Below the pieces are notes generated by a model. That model saw only the letters and a list, made by a program, of their open reading frames with translations. It ran no database searches and had not been told where the DNA came from. From positions 1-5,280 of the forward strand of contig CAZAJB010000132.1 in assembly GCA_964485345.1 (NCBI GenBank): DNA of 5,280 bases. Direction: 5' to 3'. This stretch comes from UBA5420 sp964485345. Its GTDB lineage: Bacteria; Bacillota; Limnochordia; Darwinibacteriales; Darwinibacteriaceae. Below, one piece after another: positions 1 through 5,096 of this stretch. A program made the position numbers and the translations under genes. Every line of letters starts with the position of its first letter. The stretch's first letter is position 1.

Positions 1-79
1 TTATCTCGAGAACATTCATGGTCCAAGATTCAATGTTCAGTTTTCAAGGTTCCATTGCGTTCCCCGCTTTTTGGGGTGC
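1..79 (-). other. Transcribed leader of an rRNA operon (16S gene expected off the left edge)
   Basis: This is the 5' leader running from the P2 start site (about 79) towards the left edge. It holds a small CCCC/GGGG hairpin (62-65 with 73-76). It also holds the stretch CTTGAAAACTGAACA (minus strand, about 34-48), which resembles the boxA-like antitermination sequence found ahead of 16S rRNA in Firmicutes. A 7-bp perfect inverted repeat follows (10-16 with 32-38, 15-base loop) and may belong to the 16S processing stem. The identification rests on this leader, the tandem promoters upstream and the known bofA-rRNA order in B. subtilis. No mature 16S sequence is visible in the window. Confidence 0.7.
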
Positions 80-85
80 TTTTCA

Positions 86-115
86 ATCATAGCACAATCC
101 GAAACAGTTTGTCAA
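86..115 (-). promoter_or_regulatory. rRNA operon promoter P2 (sigma-A type)
   Basis: Read on the minus strand, a perfect -35 box TTGACA (115-110) is followed by an 18-base spacer and a -10 box TATGAT (91-86). The -10 is preceded directly by TGC, the extended -10 arrangement. The predicted start is at about 79, a purine just ahead of the rRNA-like leader. Near-consensus boxes and closeness to the leader fit a strong growth-regulated rRNA promoter. Confidence 0.8.
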
Positions 116-274
116 CCTTGTTCCTGGCCCTTTCATGCCTTCCAGTTTATACCAAACGGGCCAAAGTACTAGGCAGTTCCATACCTTCCGAAGATTGTAT
201 GATTGGCCATCCACGACCGAGCACGATTCTAACCACGAGCTACTTTTTCGAAGTCGTGAGTGGCGACAAGTTGT
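116..274 (-). other. Non-coding spacer between rRNA promoters P1 and P2
   Basis: No credible gene lies here. Reading frames open across it on the plus strand have no ribosome binding site and no recognisable protein. If P1 is active, this stretch is the upstream part of the rRNA leader. It holds three TCGTG copies on the minus strand (234-238, 222-226, 212-216). One complementary CACGA copy at 254-258 could pair with any of them as a short stem. A TATAAA-like -10 near 147-152 lacks a matching -35 box. Confidence 0.5.
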
Positions 275-303
275 ATCTTATCACGGGACCATATCTCTGT
301 CAA
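275..303 (-). promoter_or_regulatory. Probable rRNA operon promoter P1
   Basis: On the minus strand, TTGACA (303-298, perfect) is followed by a 17-base spacer and TAAGAT (280-275, 4 of 6 matches). TGA directly before the -10 gives it an extended -10 character. It points the same way as P2 and lies about 190 bases upstream, as in tandem rRNA promoters, although B. subtilis P1 and P2 are usually closer together. Confidence 0.55.
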
Positions 304-325
304 CAGGGCAAAGACATTTTATTAT
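297..325 (+). promoter_or_regulatory. Candidate promoter of the SRAP gene
   Basis: On the plus strand, CTGTCA (297-302, 4 of 6) and TATTAT (320-325, 5 of 6) are separated by exactly 17 bases. They lie about 57 bases upstream of the SRAP start codon, giving a leader of about 50 bases. The -35 box overlaps the -35 of the opposing P1 promoter in the near-palindrome CTGTCAACAG, so the two would be divergent promoters competing for one site. The call is by inspection only. Confidence 0.4.
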
Positions 326-381
326 TTTCTTCGAGGGGATCGCTCGCAAACGTGGAATAGTTACCGATAGGGGGTGTTCAC

Positions 382-1023
382 ATGTGCGGAAGATTCACAC
401 TACATACGCCCATCCATGAACTGGTCGAACGGTTTGGGCTTTACGAATTCGACTTCCCGTATGCTACGAGCTACAATATCGCGCCAACGCAACCAGTGCT
501 GACAATCGTATCCGGTCCTAACACTCGGAAAGGAATGTACATGCGCTGGGGGCTAGTATCGCCCTGGCAAAAACAAGGTCAAGGCAGGCCCCTCATTAAT
601 GCCCGCTTAGAAACAATCGCCGAGAAGCCGACATTTCGAGGGCTTGTCAACCAGAGGCGCTGCCTGATTCTTGCCGATGGCTTTTTTGAGTGGATCAAGG
701 AAGGAACCACGAAGTACCCAGTATACATTACGCTTGATCAAGGTAAGCCATTCGCGTTTGCTGGTCTCTGGGACAACGAAAAAGCGCGCAGTTGTACCAT
801 CGTTACCCAAGACGCATCATCGGCCTTGAGACCTATTCATGACCGCATGCCGGTCATCCTAACCCCTGATTCCGAAGCACTTTGGCTCAGTGCTCAACCG
901 TTTCCGCGGGTTGCGAAAGAGCTTCCAGATCAGGAGTCACAGGTATTCAAATACCATCCTGTCAGTACACTCGTCAACTCGCCGAAAAACAACGACGCCT
1001 CATTGATCGTGCCCAATCAGTGA
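382..1023 (+). CDS. yedK: SRAP-domain abasic-site DNA-protein crosslinking protein (YedK/HMCES family)
   Basis: This 213-residue protein is a full-length SRAP (SOS response-associated peptidase) domain, the usual length for the bacterial family. Visible family residues are the N-terminal Met-Cys-Gly-Arg with Cys2 exposed after Met removal, Asn73 in INARLET, Glu103 in GFFEW and His153 in IHDRMPVIL. In characterised members Cys2 forms a stable thiazolidine crosslink with an abasic site in single-stranded DNA, shielding it during replication, and the Glu and His assist. The start is fixed by the catalytic Cys2 and by an SD-like AGGGGGTG (369-376) before ATG. It is the only plus-strand gene and converges on bofA, with 8 bases between stop codons and no room for a terminator. 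No clear LexA box was seen upstream. Confidence 0.95.
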   Translation: MCGRFTLHTPIHELVERFGLYEFDFPYATSYNIAPTQPVLTIVSGPNTRKGMYMRWGLVSPWQKQGQGRPLINARLETIAEKPTFRGLVNQRRCLILADGFFEWIKEGTTKYPVYITLDQGKPFAFAGLWDNEKARSCTIVTQDASSALRPIHDRMPVILTPDSEALWLSAQPFPRVAKELPDQESQVFKYHPVSTLVNSPKNNDASLIVPNQ

Positions 1024-1031
1024 CTTTGCGA

Positions 1032-1292
1032 TTATAGTACCAAACGCAGGGCAACAACTAGGAGCACGCCAGGCACGCCTAGCAAGCCTACAACCAAAGC
1101 GGTGATAGGGTTGACTCCCACCCCAAAACCCCAAAAGCTACCGATTAAATTAATCACTAGTAATACTCCGCCGCCGATCACTGCATTTACAATAAGACTG
1201 AAGATACTACGCAGAGGAATCATCAGCATCTTTCCGAGCGCGTATAGAACCAAGACACCTGCCACGTAGGCAATGACCACTAGAAAGTCCAT
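1032..1292 (-). CDS. bofA: BofA, inhibitor of pro-sigma-K processing
   Basis: This 86-residue protein matches the BofA family in length (87 in B. subtilis) and in its C-terminal signature NPITALVVGLLGVPGV (61-76). It is strongly hydrophobic: a membrane segment at about 3-20, a second at about 30-50, and a hydrophobic C-terminal tail. In B. subtilis, BofA sits in the outer forespore membrane with SpoIVFA and holds the protease SpoIVFB inactive, delaying sigma-K activation in the mother cell until the forespore signals. The start is ATG at 1292. It is preceded by GAGGTG (1303-1298) at a good distance and agrees with the family N-terminus; the frame is open 34 codons further upstream, but that extension crosses into the end of yaaL. 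It is last in the minus-strand series and has its own sporulation-type promoter. Confidence 0.93.
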   Translation of the reverse strand: MDFLVVIAYVAGVLVLYALGKMLMIPLRSIFSLIVNAVIGGGVLLVINLIGSFWGFGVGVNPITALVVGLLGVPGVLLVVALRLVL

Positions 1293-1326
1293 GCGGTTCA
1301 CCTCACTTAGGTTCGTCCTCATGAAC

Positions 1327-1355
1327 ATACTATGGCGACTTCTCTCCGAATATGC
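1327..1355 (-). promoter_or_regulatory. Candidate sigma-E (sporulation) promoter of bofA
   Basis: On the minus strand, GCATATT (1355-1349) matches the sigma-E -35 consensus KMATATT at all seven positions. After a 14-base spacer, CATAGTAT (1334-1327) matches CATACAMT at 6 of 8. Spacing is in the accepted 13-15 range. The start would fall near 1320, giving a 28-base leader that contains the bofA SD. B. subtilis bofA is transcribed by sigma-E, so site and gene agree. Confidence 0.6.
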
Positions 1356-1363
1356 CCCTGCGC

Positions 1364-1630
1364 CTAGTGCGAATTCTTCATTCGTTTCAACCAATACATG
1401 TACTTACGTTCCGCAGCCTGGAGGGAAAGGATAGCGTGATCCACCAATTCTGGTTCGGTGGCGTGGTTGAAGTAGCTCTGCGCATTGAGCCACTCCTGCT
1501 TAGCTGCGTTGACTATGACTGCCAGTTCCTCCTGTGTTTCCCGAACCGGCCCTGAGGGCAGTTCGGCTTCTGCATCATCCAACCATCGATTAGCTATCTC
1601 CCACAATTTCCCAGGTACACTGTGTGACAA
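1364..1630 (-). CDS. yaaL: YaaL-like DUF2508 protein
   Basis: This is a small soluble protein of unknown function, 88 residues from the chosen start, recognised by its place between recR and bofA and by a C-terminal half typical of DUF2508. That half has a helical stretch with Trp47, Phe54, then ATEPELVDHAILSLQAAERK (57-76) and an aromatic/basic end (YMYWLKRMK). No catalytic motif, signal peptide or membrane segment is seen. The N-terminal ~30 residues are longer than in B. subtilis YaaL (about 74 residues). Start choice: TTG at 1630 has a good SD, GAGGTG (1642-1637), six bases upstream; GTG at 1639 in the same frame would add three residues but has no SD and lies inside that SD. The family is near-universal in spore formers at this locus. 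Confidence 0.8.
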   Translation of the reverse strand: MSHSVPGKLWEIANRWLDDAEAELPSGPVRETQEELAVIVNAAKQEWLNAQSYFNHATEPELVDHAILSLQAAERKYMYWLKRMKNSH

Positions 1631-1687
1631 AAAAACCACCTCGTCTCTGTAATACTTGATCTAGTATTACTCAATACAAGGCGGTTT
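1629..1687 (-). terminator. Terminator-like hairpin overlapping the yaaL ribosome binding site
   Basis: Read on the minus strand, AAACCGCCT (1687-1679) can pair with AGGTGGTTT (1641-1633), nine pairs including one G-T wobble. An inner perfect 7-bp stem TAATACT (1669-1663) with AGTATTA (1656-1650) has a 6-base loop. Internal loops of 9 and 8 bases separate the stems. A run of seven T (1635-1629) follows, so the structure looks like an intrinsic terminator after recR. Its 3' arm also contains most of the yaaL SD. It may be a plain terminator, an attenuator or an RBS-masking element. The inner repeat with its central GATC is also a 20-base near-palindrome that could be a protein site. Confidence 0.5.
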
Positions 1688-1697
1688 ATTCCTAAAA

Positions 1698-2294
1698 CTA
1701 CAATTCGCGGCGACCTTCTAAGGCCTTTGCCAGTGTCACTTCATCTACATACTCCAAGTCACTACCTACTGGCATCCCGTGGGCCATTCTCGTAACTTTC
1801 ACCCCAATAGGCTTGAGCAGGCGTGCTAAGTACATGGCTGTAGCTTCTCCCTCAACGTTGGGATCGGTGGCTAGTACGACTTCTTCAACACTAGGACAAA
1901 CTCGAGCCACTAGCTCTTTTACCTTCAGATCATTGGGGCCAATGCCCTCTAGTGGTGAAATAGACCCGTGTAGGACATGGTAAATGCCATCAAAACTCTT
2001 GGTTCGTTCCATGGCGATAACGTCCCTTGGTTCTTCTACGACACAAATGAAGTTCTTGTTGCGTTTCGAGTTCGAACAAATCGCGCAGGGGTCCTCCTCG
2101 GTCAAGTGGAAGCATTGGGAGCAAAGGATAATGCGCTGTTTAGCTTGGACAATTGCTTCGGCTAGACTCTGCACCTCCGTGGACGTCTGGCTGATCAGGA
2201 AAAACGCTAATCGTTGCGCGGTTTTTGGTCCAACCCCGGGTAAGCGCACGAGCTCTTCAACTAAACGCGCCATAGGTTTCGGGTAACGGGCCAT
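1698..2294 (-). CDS. recR: Recombination mediator RecR
   Basis: This full-length, 198-residue RecR has all its domains. They are an N-terminal helix-hairpin-helix (about 10-33, LPGVGPKTAQR), a Cys4 zinc finger (Cys58, Cys61, Cys70, Cys73), a Toprim domain (about 82-176, with VVEEPRDV and ATDPNVEGE containing Asp144), and the C-terminal Walker-B-like segment around VGSDLEYVDE (176-185). With RecO and RecF it loads RecA onto SSB-coated single-stranded DNA at gaps and stalled forks. Its ATG shares one base with the TAA stop of ebfC (TAATG). No good SD precedes it, so translation is probably coupled to ebfC. A terminator-like hairpin follows within 11 bases of the stop codon. Confidence 0.97.
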   Translation of the reverse strand: MARYPKPMARLVEELVRLPGVGPKTAQRLAFFLISQTSTEVQSLAEAIVQAKQRIILCSQCFHLTEEDPCAICSNSKRNKNFICVVEEPRDVIAMERTKSFDGIYHVLHGSISPLEGIGPNDLKVKELVARVCPSVEEVVLATDPNVEGEATAMYLARLLKPIGVKVTRMAHGMPVGSDLEYVDEVTLAKALEGRREL

Positions 2295-2629
2295 TAGAAT
2301 AATCCAGGGGGCAATCCTTGGAGATTGACTTTCCCGGTCACCTTTTCGAGTTCGCTCGCTGACAGTTCCCGCGATTTACGCAAGGCATCATTCACAGCAG
2401 CTAGGATCAGATCTTCCAGCATCTCGACATCGTCAGGATCTACCGCATCAGGCTGGATCTTGATTGCTCTCACTTCCTGGTGCCCAGAAACGACCGCTGT
2501 GATCACTCCGCCTCCGGCAGTTCCTTCTACCGTCATCTCCTCTAACTCACCCTGCACCCTCTCCAAGTCAGCTTGCATTTTCTGCATCTGACGCATCATC
2601 TTCTGCATGTTCATTCCCATAACAGCCAC
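2294..2629 (-). CDS. ebfC: YbaB/EbfC family nucleoid-associated protein (YaaK)
   Basis: This small DNA-binding protein (111 residues) works as a dimer and is classically encoded between dnaX and recR. Visible hallmarks are the Met/Gln-rich N-terminal helix with MQKMMRQMQKMQ (8-19), the GTAGGGVI turn (36-43), the VDPDDVEMLEDLILAAVNDAL segment (63-83) and the C-terminal GLPPGLF. Members bind DNA and are counted as nucleoid proteins; the exact role in Firmicutes is unsettled. The start is GTG at 2629: GGAG (2638-2635) lies five bases upstream and directly follows the dnaX stop, and the resulting N-terminus aligns without a gap to B. subtilis YaaK. ATG codons at 2620 and 2614 are alternatives with worse SD spacing. 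It lies nine bases after dnaX and overlaps recR by one base. Confidence 0.95.
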   Translation of the reverse strand: MAVMGMNMQKMMRQMQKMQADLERVQGELEEMTVEGTAGGGVITAVVSGHQEVRAIKIQPDAVDPDDVEMLEDLILAAVNDALRKSRELSASELEKVTGKVNLQGLPPGLF

Positions 2630-2638
2630 CTCATCTCC

Positions 2639-4303
2639 TTATTTTTCCTTGGATTTCTCTATAATCTTCCCTCCGAAGGTTTCCATGCTCGCTCGCAAGA
2701 ACCCTTCAGCTGCAGCGTCTCTCGCTTTAGTTTCCAGATTTGCCTCTTGTTGCGGCTCTGGTTTCGCGCTACTTCTGCCTTGGCCACTCTTGGGTTTCTC
2801 CGCGGGTGTGGCCTCTCGAGTAGCCTGTTTCGGGAGACTTGTGGCTTCATCTTGAAACACACATTTCAGCCTCACCTGCTTACCCATTAACCTCGATAAT
2901 ACTCTCTCAGATGGTTCACGGTGACTATCCTGCTCAATGCTTGCCTTGTGGAATCCTCGTTCCCGGGGGAAAGCTATAATGACGTTATCATCCATAACTT
3001 CCACAGGGGCGCCTTCCTTTAGGAAGGCCTCACATTGCATCAGTCGTTCGTCGCGCAGGCCTTTGAGATAGTCAGACCAAATATCTAGTAGAAAAGTTGA
3101 ACGTTCCTCATCATTAGCGCTCGGAAGCCGCCTTTTCGGTGACTCCGTTCCCCCAGGTGAACCAGGCTTCTGATCTGTATCTTTTTGCTTTGCTAGTCTC
3201 GCATTTAGCTTAGTGATGTGCGCTTCAAGAGTACGTACCTTCTCTTCAAGCTTGCCCAGATCACCACCGAACACAACTGCCTTGCTTGTCTTGGGGTTCG
3301 CAAGTTTCAGCACAGCAAGTTCTAGAGGGATTCGCGGATCAGGCGCGAAACGCATCTCTCGCACAGTCTCTGCCAGTTGTTCAATGGCCGTAAGCTCCAA
3401 GGGCTCCTCTTCTTTCTGCTTCACAAGGAGATCCTGACGCAATTTCGCAATAACGGAAAGCGCAAACTGGCCTAGATCTCTACCATGGTTGAACAGATCA
3501 TCAATAATCTGCAAGGCCTCACGGCTAGTACCGGCTAAGACGTACTGGACAAATGCATCTATCTGTTCTTGCGGAGCAACTCCTAGTACCTCGACGACCG
3601 CTTCTGCTGTCACTTCTTCGGCAAAGGCGGCACACTTCTCTAAGGTACCGAGGGCATCCCTCATCCCTCCTGCGGCATGCCTGGCGATCAAATGCAGCGC
3701 CTCTTTGTGCACTGGAATCTGTTCACCCATAGCCACTTTCTCCAAGCGGTCTACCATGGCCTGTTCAGAAAATCGAGTAAAGTCATATCGCTGTACTCGA
3801 GATAAAATTGTCGCAGGCAGACGGTGGGGATCTGTAGTGGCAAAAATAAACACTACATGCGCTGGAGGTTCCTCAAGTGTTTTTAGGAGCGCGTTAAATG
3901 CCTCCGTAGTAAGCATATGAACTTCATCAATTATGTAGACTTTGTAGCTGGCGTTTACCGGCGCGAACTGCACTTGACTGCGGAGTTCCCGAACATCATC
4001 AATTCCCCGGTTGGAGGCGCCATCTATTTCAATGACATTAAGAGATGTGCCATCTCTAATCCCCCTGCACTCTTCACACTCGCCGCATGGCGTAGGAGTT
4101 GGGCCAGCTGTACAGTTCAGCCCCTTCGCCAGGATTCTAGCGACAGAGGTTTTTCCGGTTCCCCGCGGCCCCGTGAAGAGATAGGCATGAGAAATGCGGC
4201 GATGCTTGAGACTATTCGCCAAAGTCTTCACGATGCTTTCTTGTCCGACAACATCATCAAAAGACTGTGGTCGCGATGTGCGATACAAGGACTGGTAACT
4301 CAC
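2639..4303 (-). CDS. dnaX: DNA polymerase III subunit tau/gamma (DnaX)
   Basis: This is the clamp-loader ATPase, which loads the sliding clamp and ties the polymerase to the helicase. It is 554 residues, close to the 563 of B. subtilis. Visible AAA+ parts are Walker A GPRGTGKT (45-52), a Cys4 zinc site (Cys64, Cys73, Cys76, Cys79), Walker B IIDEVH (124-129), sensor 1 ATTDPHRLP (155-163), the SRV arginine finger Arg169 and sensor 2 GGMRDAL (Arg215). The clamp-loader collar region runs to about 340. A predicted coiled coil (about 348-375), the tau C-terminal domain (about 397-483) and a Pro/Lys/Ala-rich tail follow. The start is GTG at 4303, giving MSYQSLYR like B. subtilis DnaX MSYQALYR; a GTG seven codons upstream lies ahead of the SD. 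No A-rich slippage site for a gamma form was found. Confidence 0.98.
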   Translation of the reverse strand: MSYQSLYRTSRPQSFDDVVGQESIVKTLANSLKHRRISHAYLFTGPRGTGKTSVARILAKGLNCTAGPTPTPCGECEECRGIRDGTSLNVIEIDGASNRGIDDVRELRSQVQFAPVNASYKVYIIDEVHMLTTEAFNALLKTLEEPPAHVVFIFATTDPHRLPATILSRVQRYDFTRFSEQAMVDRLEKVAMGEQIPVHKEALHLIARHAAGGMRDALGTLEKCAAFAEEVTAEAVVEVLGVAPQEQIDAFVQYVLAGTSREALQIIDDLFNHGRDLGQFALSVIAKLRQDLLVKQKEEEPLELTAIEQLAETVREMRFAPDPRIPLELAVLKLANPKTSKAVVFGGDLGKLEEKVRTLEAHITKLNARLAKQKDTDQKPGSPGGTESPKRRLPSANDEERSTFLLDIWSDYLKGLRDERLMQCEAFLKEGAPVEVMDDNVIIAFPRERGFHKASIEQDSHREPSERVLSRLMGKQVRLKCVFQDEATSLPKQATREATPAEKPKSGQGRSSAKPEPQQEANLETKARDAAAEGFLRASMETFGGKIIEKSKEK

Positions 4304-4310
4304 GGATGAT

Positions 4311-4318
4311 CCCTCCTC
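4311..4318 (-). promoter_or_regulatory. Ribosome binding site that sets the dnaX start
   Basis: GAGGAGGG on the minus strand lies seven bases before GTG at 4303. The longer frame from GTG at 4324 would place this SD inside the coding region and has no comparable SD of its own. I see no convincing sigma-A promoter in 4304-4393, so dnaX may be expressed by read-through from ffs or by a promoter I cannot recognise. Confidence 0.85.
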
Positions 4319-4393
4319 TGCCACCTATTTCCCCTATGTTTCTCGACTGCTAGACCAAAGTCCTCTTAGGGAGGTTAAGCCAAATTTGAACAT

Positions 4394-4670
4394 AAAAAAA
4401 TGTCGTGCACCTATCCTCGAAAATGGTCTTCCAGACGATATTCGGGTAGTTAGCTCGAACCAGGCACCCTCACGGCACATAAGAGTTTCCACTTACCGCT
4501 GCTTCCTTCCAGACCTGACGGGATTCATGGATTCCTATTGCGTAAGACCCAATTGTCAACACCACTTGCCCAAACCAGACTCCACAAAACCAATCCTCAA
4601 ATAGGAATTCGACCCCGCTACAGCGGATTGCGGGTACAGGGCACCGCTACCTCCCCGTCTAGCACGACAT
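4394..4670 (-). ncRNA. ffs: Signal recognition particle RNA, long (Alu-containing) type
   Basis: This is the RNA core of the SRP, which with Ffh directs membrane and secreted proteins to the translocon. At about 277 nt it is the long Firmicute type (B. subtilis scr is about 270), not the ~114-nt 4.5S form. The minus strand shows the Alu region (GACGGGGAGGTAGCGGTGCC, about 4657-4638). The S-domain core GTCAGGTCTGGAAGGAAGC (4519-4501) has its GGAA tetraloop at 4510-4507 and the asymmetric-loop bases that bind Ffh. The ends pair as TGTCGTGC (4669-4662) with GCACGACA (4408-4401). Seven T follow directly (4400-4394), so this closing helix plus U-run is the probable terminator. The tetraloop is closed by a U-G pair where E. 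coli and B. subtilis have C-G. It stands directly before dnaX, as in B. subtilis. Confidence 0.97.
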
Positions 4671-4674
4671 AGTA

Positions 4675-4703
4675 ATTATACTGAACATCAAACCCAGTGT
4701 CAA
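4675..4703 (-). promoter_or_regulatory. Consensus sigma-A promoter of the SRP RNA gene
   Basis: On the minus strand, TTGACA (4703-4698) and TATAAT (4680-4675) are both perfect, with a 17-base spacer (4697-4681). The RNA start is expected at 4670 or 4668, at the base of the closing helix. A full-consensus promoter fits the high constant expression of SRP RNA. It begins 26 bases after the terminator of the upstream DUF1657 gene, so ffs is a separate unit. Confidence 0.92.
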
Positions 4704-4730
4704 GGATCCCAACTGGCCGTAAGAAACCCA

Positions 4731-4762
4731 ATAAAAGCCTCCACCCGTTGTGGGTAGGAGGC
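4731..4762 (-). terminator. Intrinsic terminator after the DUF1657 gene
   Basis: On the minus strand, GCCTCC-T-ACCC (4762-4752) pairs with GGGTGGAGGC (4746-4737) as a 10-bp, G+C-rich stem with one bulged T and a 5-base loop. TTTTAT (4736-4731) follows. It lies about 21 bases beyond the DUF1657 stop codon and separates that gene from ffs. Confidence 0.88.
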
Positions 4763-4783
4763 CCTACTGAGGCGAAATAAAGA

Positions 4784-4984
4784 TCATTGAAATTGCGGCT
4801 CTTCCTTTTGAACATGTCTCAATCTGCCCTGAAGCTTTGGGATCATATCTTCAATTTGCTGCGCCATACCATCATACATATCCTTTACGGCGGGCACATC
4901 GGTATCCATAGCACAAGTCTTCAATTGCCCCACAAGAGAGTGTGCCTCCGCAACTGTCTGCTCAACTCTGGTCTTGGTTGTCAT
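4784..4984 (-). CDS. DUF1657 domain-containing protein
   Basis: This 66-residue protein covers a whole DUF1657 domain: an amphipathic helical hairpin with DMYDGMAQQIEDMIPKLQGR (35-54) and the family's closing motif EEPQFQ (61-66). No signal peptide or membrane segment is seen. The family has no established biochemical function. In spore formers it is often found with spoVA and YetF-type genes expressed late in sporulation, which hints at a spore role, but none of those genes is in this window. The start is ATG at 4984, with AAGGAGGG (4997-4990) five bases upstream. The frame extends 17 codons further but that part has no SD and encodes an unlikely Arg/Lys-rich leader. It occupies the position held in B. 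subtilis by tadA, between the tRNA-Ser and ffs. Confidence 0.85.
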   Translation of the reverse strand: MTTKTRVEQTVAEAHSLVGQLKTCAMDTDVPAVKDMYDGMAQQIEDMIPKLQGRLRHVQKEEPQFQ

Positions 4985-4989
4985 CTTCA

Positions 4990-4997
4990 CCCTCCTT
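4990..4997 (-). promoter_or_regulatory. Ribosome binding site of the DUF1657 gene
   Basis: AAGGAGGG, a near-perfect SD, lies five bases before ATG 4984 and excludes the longer frame starting at 5035. Confidence 0.88.
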
Positions 4998-5096
4998 CGC
5001 CGTGCCTGCATCATCTTCACACATAGCTTCTCCAAGCAGAGGGCAAAAATACGAGTTCATACGCTTGTCAATCCAGCCCCACGACAATTTTCTATA

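Noticed and set aside
326..381. LexA (SOS) operator before the SRAP gene
   Set aside because: No sequence close to the Gram-positive CGAAC-N4-GTTCG pattern was found between the candidate promoter and the start codon.
55..419. Open plus-strand frames of 94 and 101 codons
   Set aside because: They lie over rRNA promoters and leader, have no ribosome binding site and no recognisable protein character.
1293..1394. Longer bofA with 34 extra N-terminal residues
   Set aside because: The extension overlaps the end of yaaL, lacks an SD and is not in the family; ATG 1292 has a good SD.
3178..3200. A-rich codons in dnaX as a possible tau/gamma frameshift site
   Set aside because: On the minus strand the run is only five A in CAA AAA GAT and does not form the A-AAA-AAG slippery heptamer in frame; no long A run for transcript slippage is present.
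4304..4393. Separate promoter for dnaX
   Set aside because: The best pair (TTCAAA, 16-base spacer, TAAGAG) matches only 4/6 and 3/6 positions, no better than chance.
4386..4815. Open frames of 65-72 codons on both strands
   Set aside because: They overlap the SRP RNA gene, its promoter and a terminator, whose structure explains this sequence.
5053..5072. TTGACA upstream of the DUF1657 gene as a sigma-A promoter
   Set aside because: The -35 box (about 5071-5066 on the minus strand) is perfect, but the best -10-like hexamer, TATTTT, is only 14 bases away, and nothing fits at 16-18.
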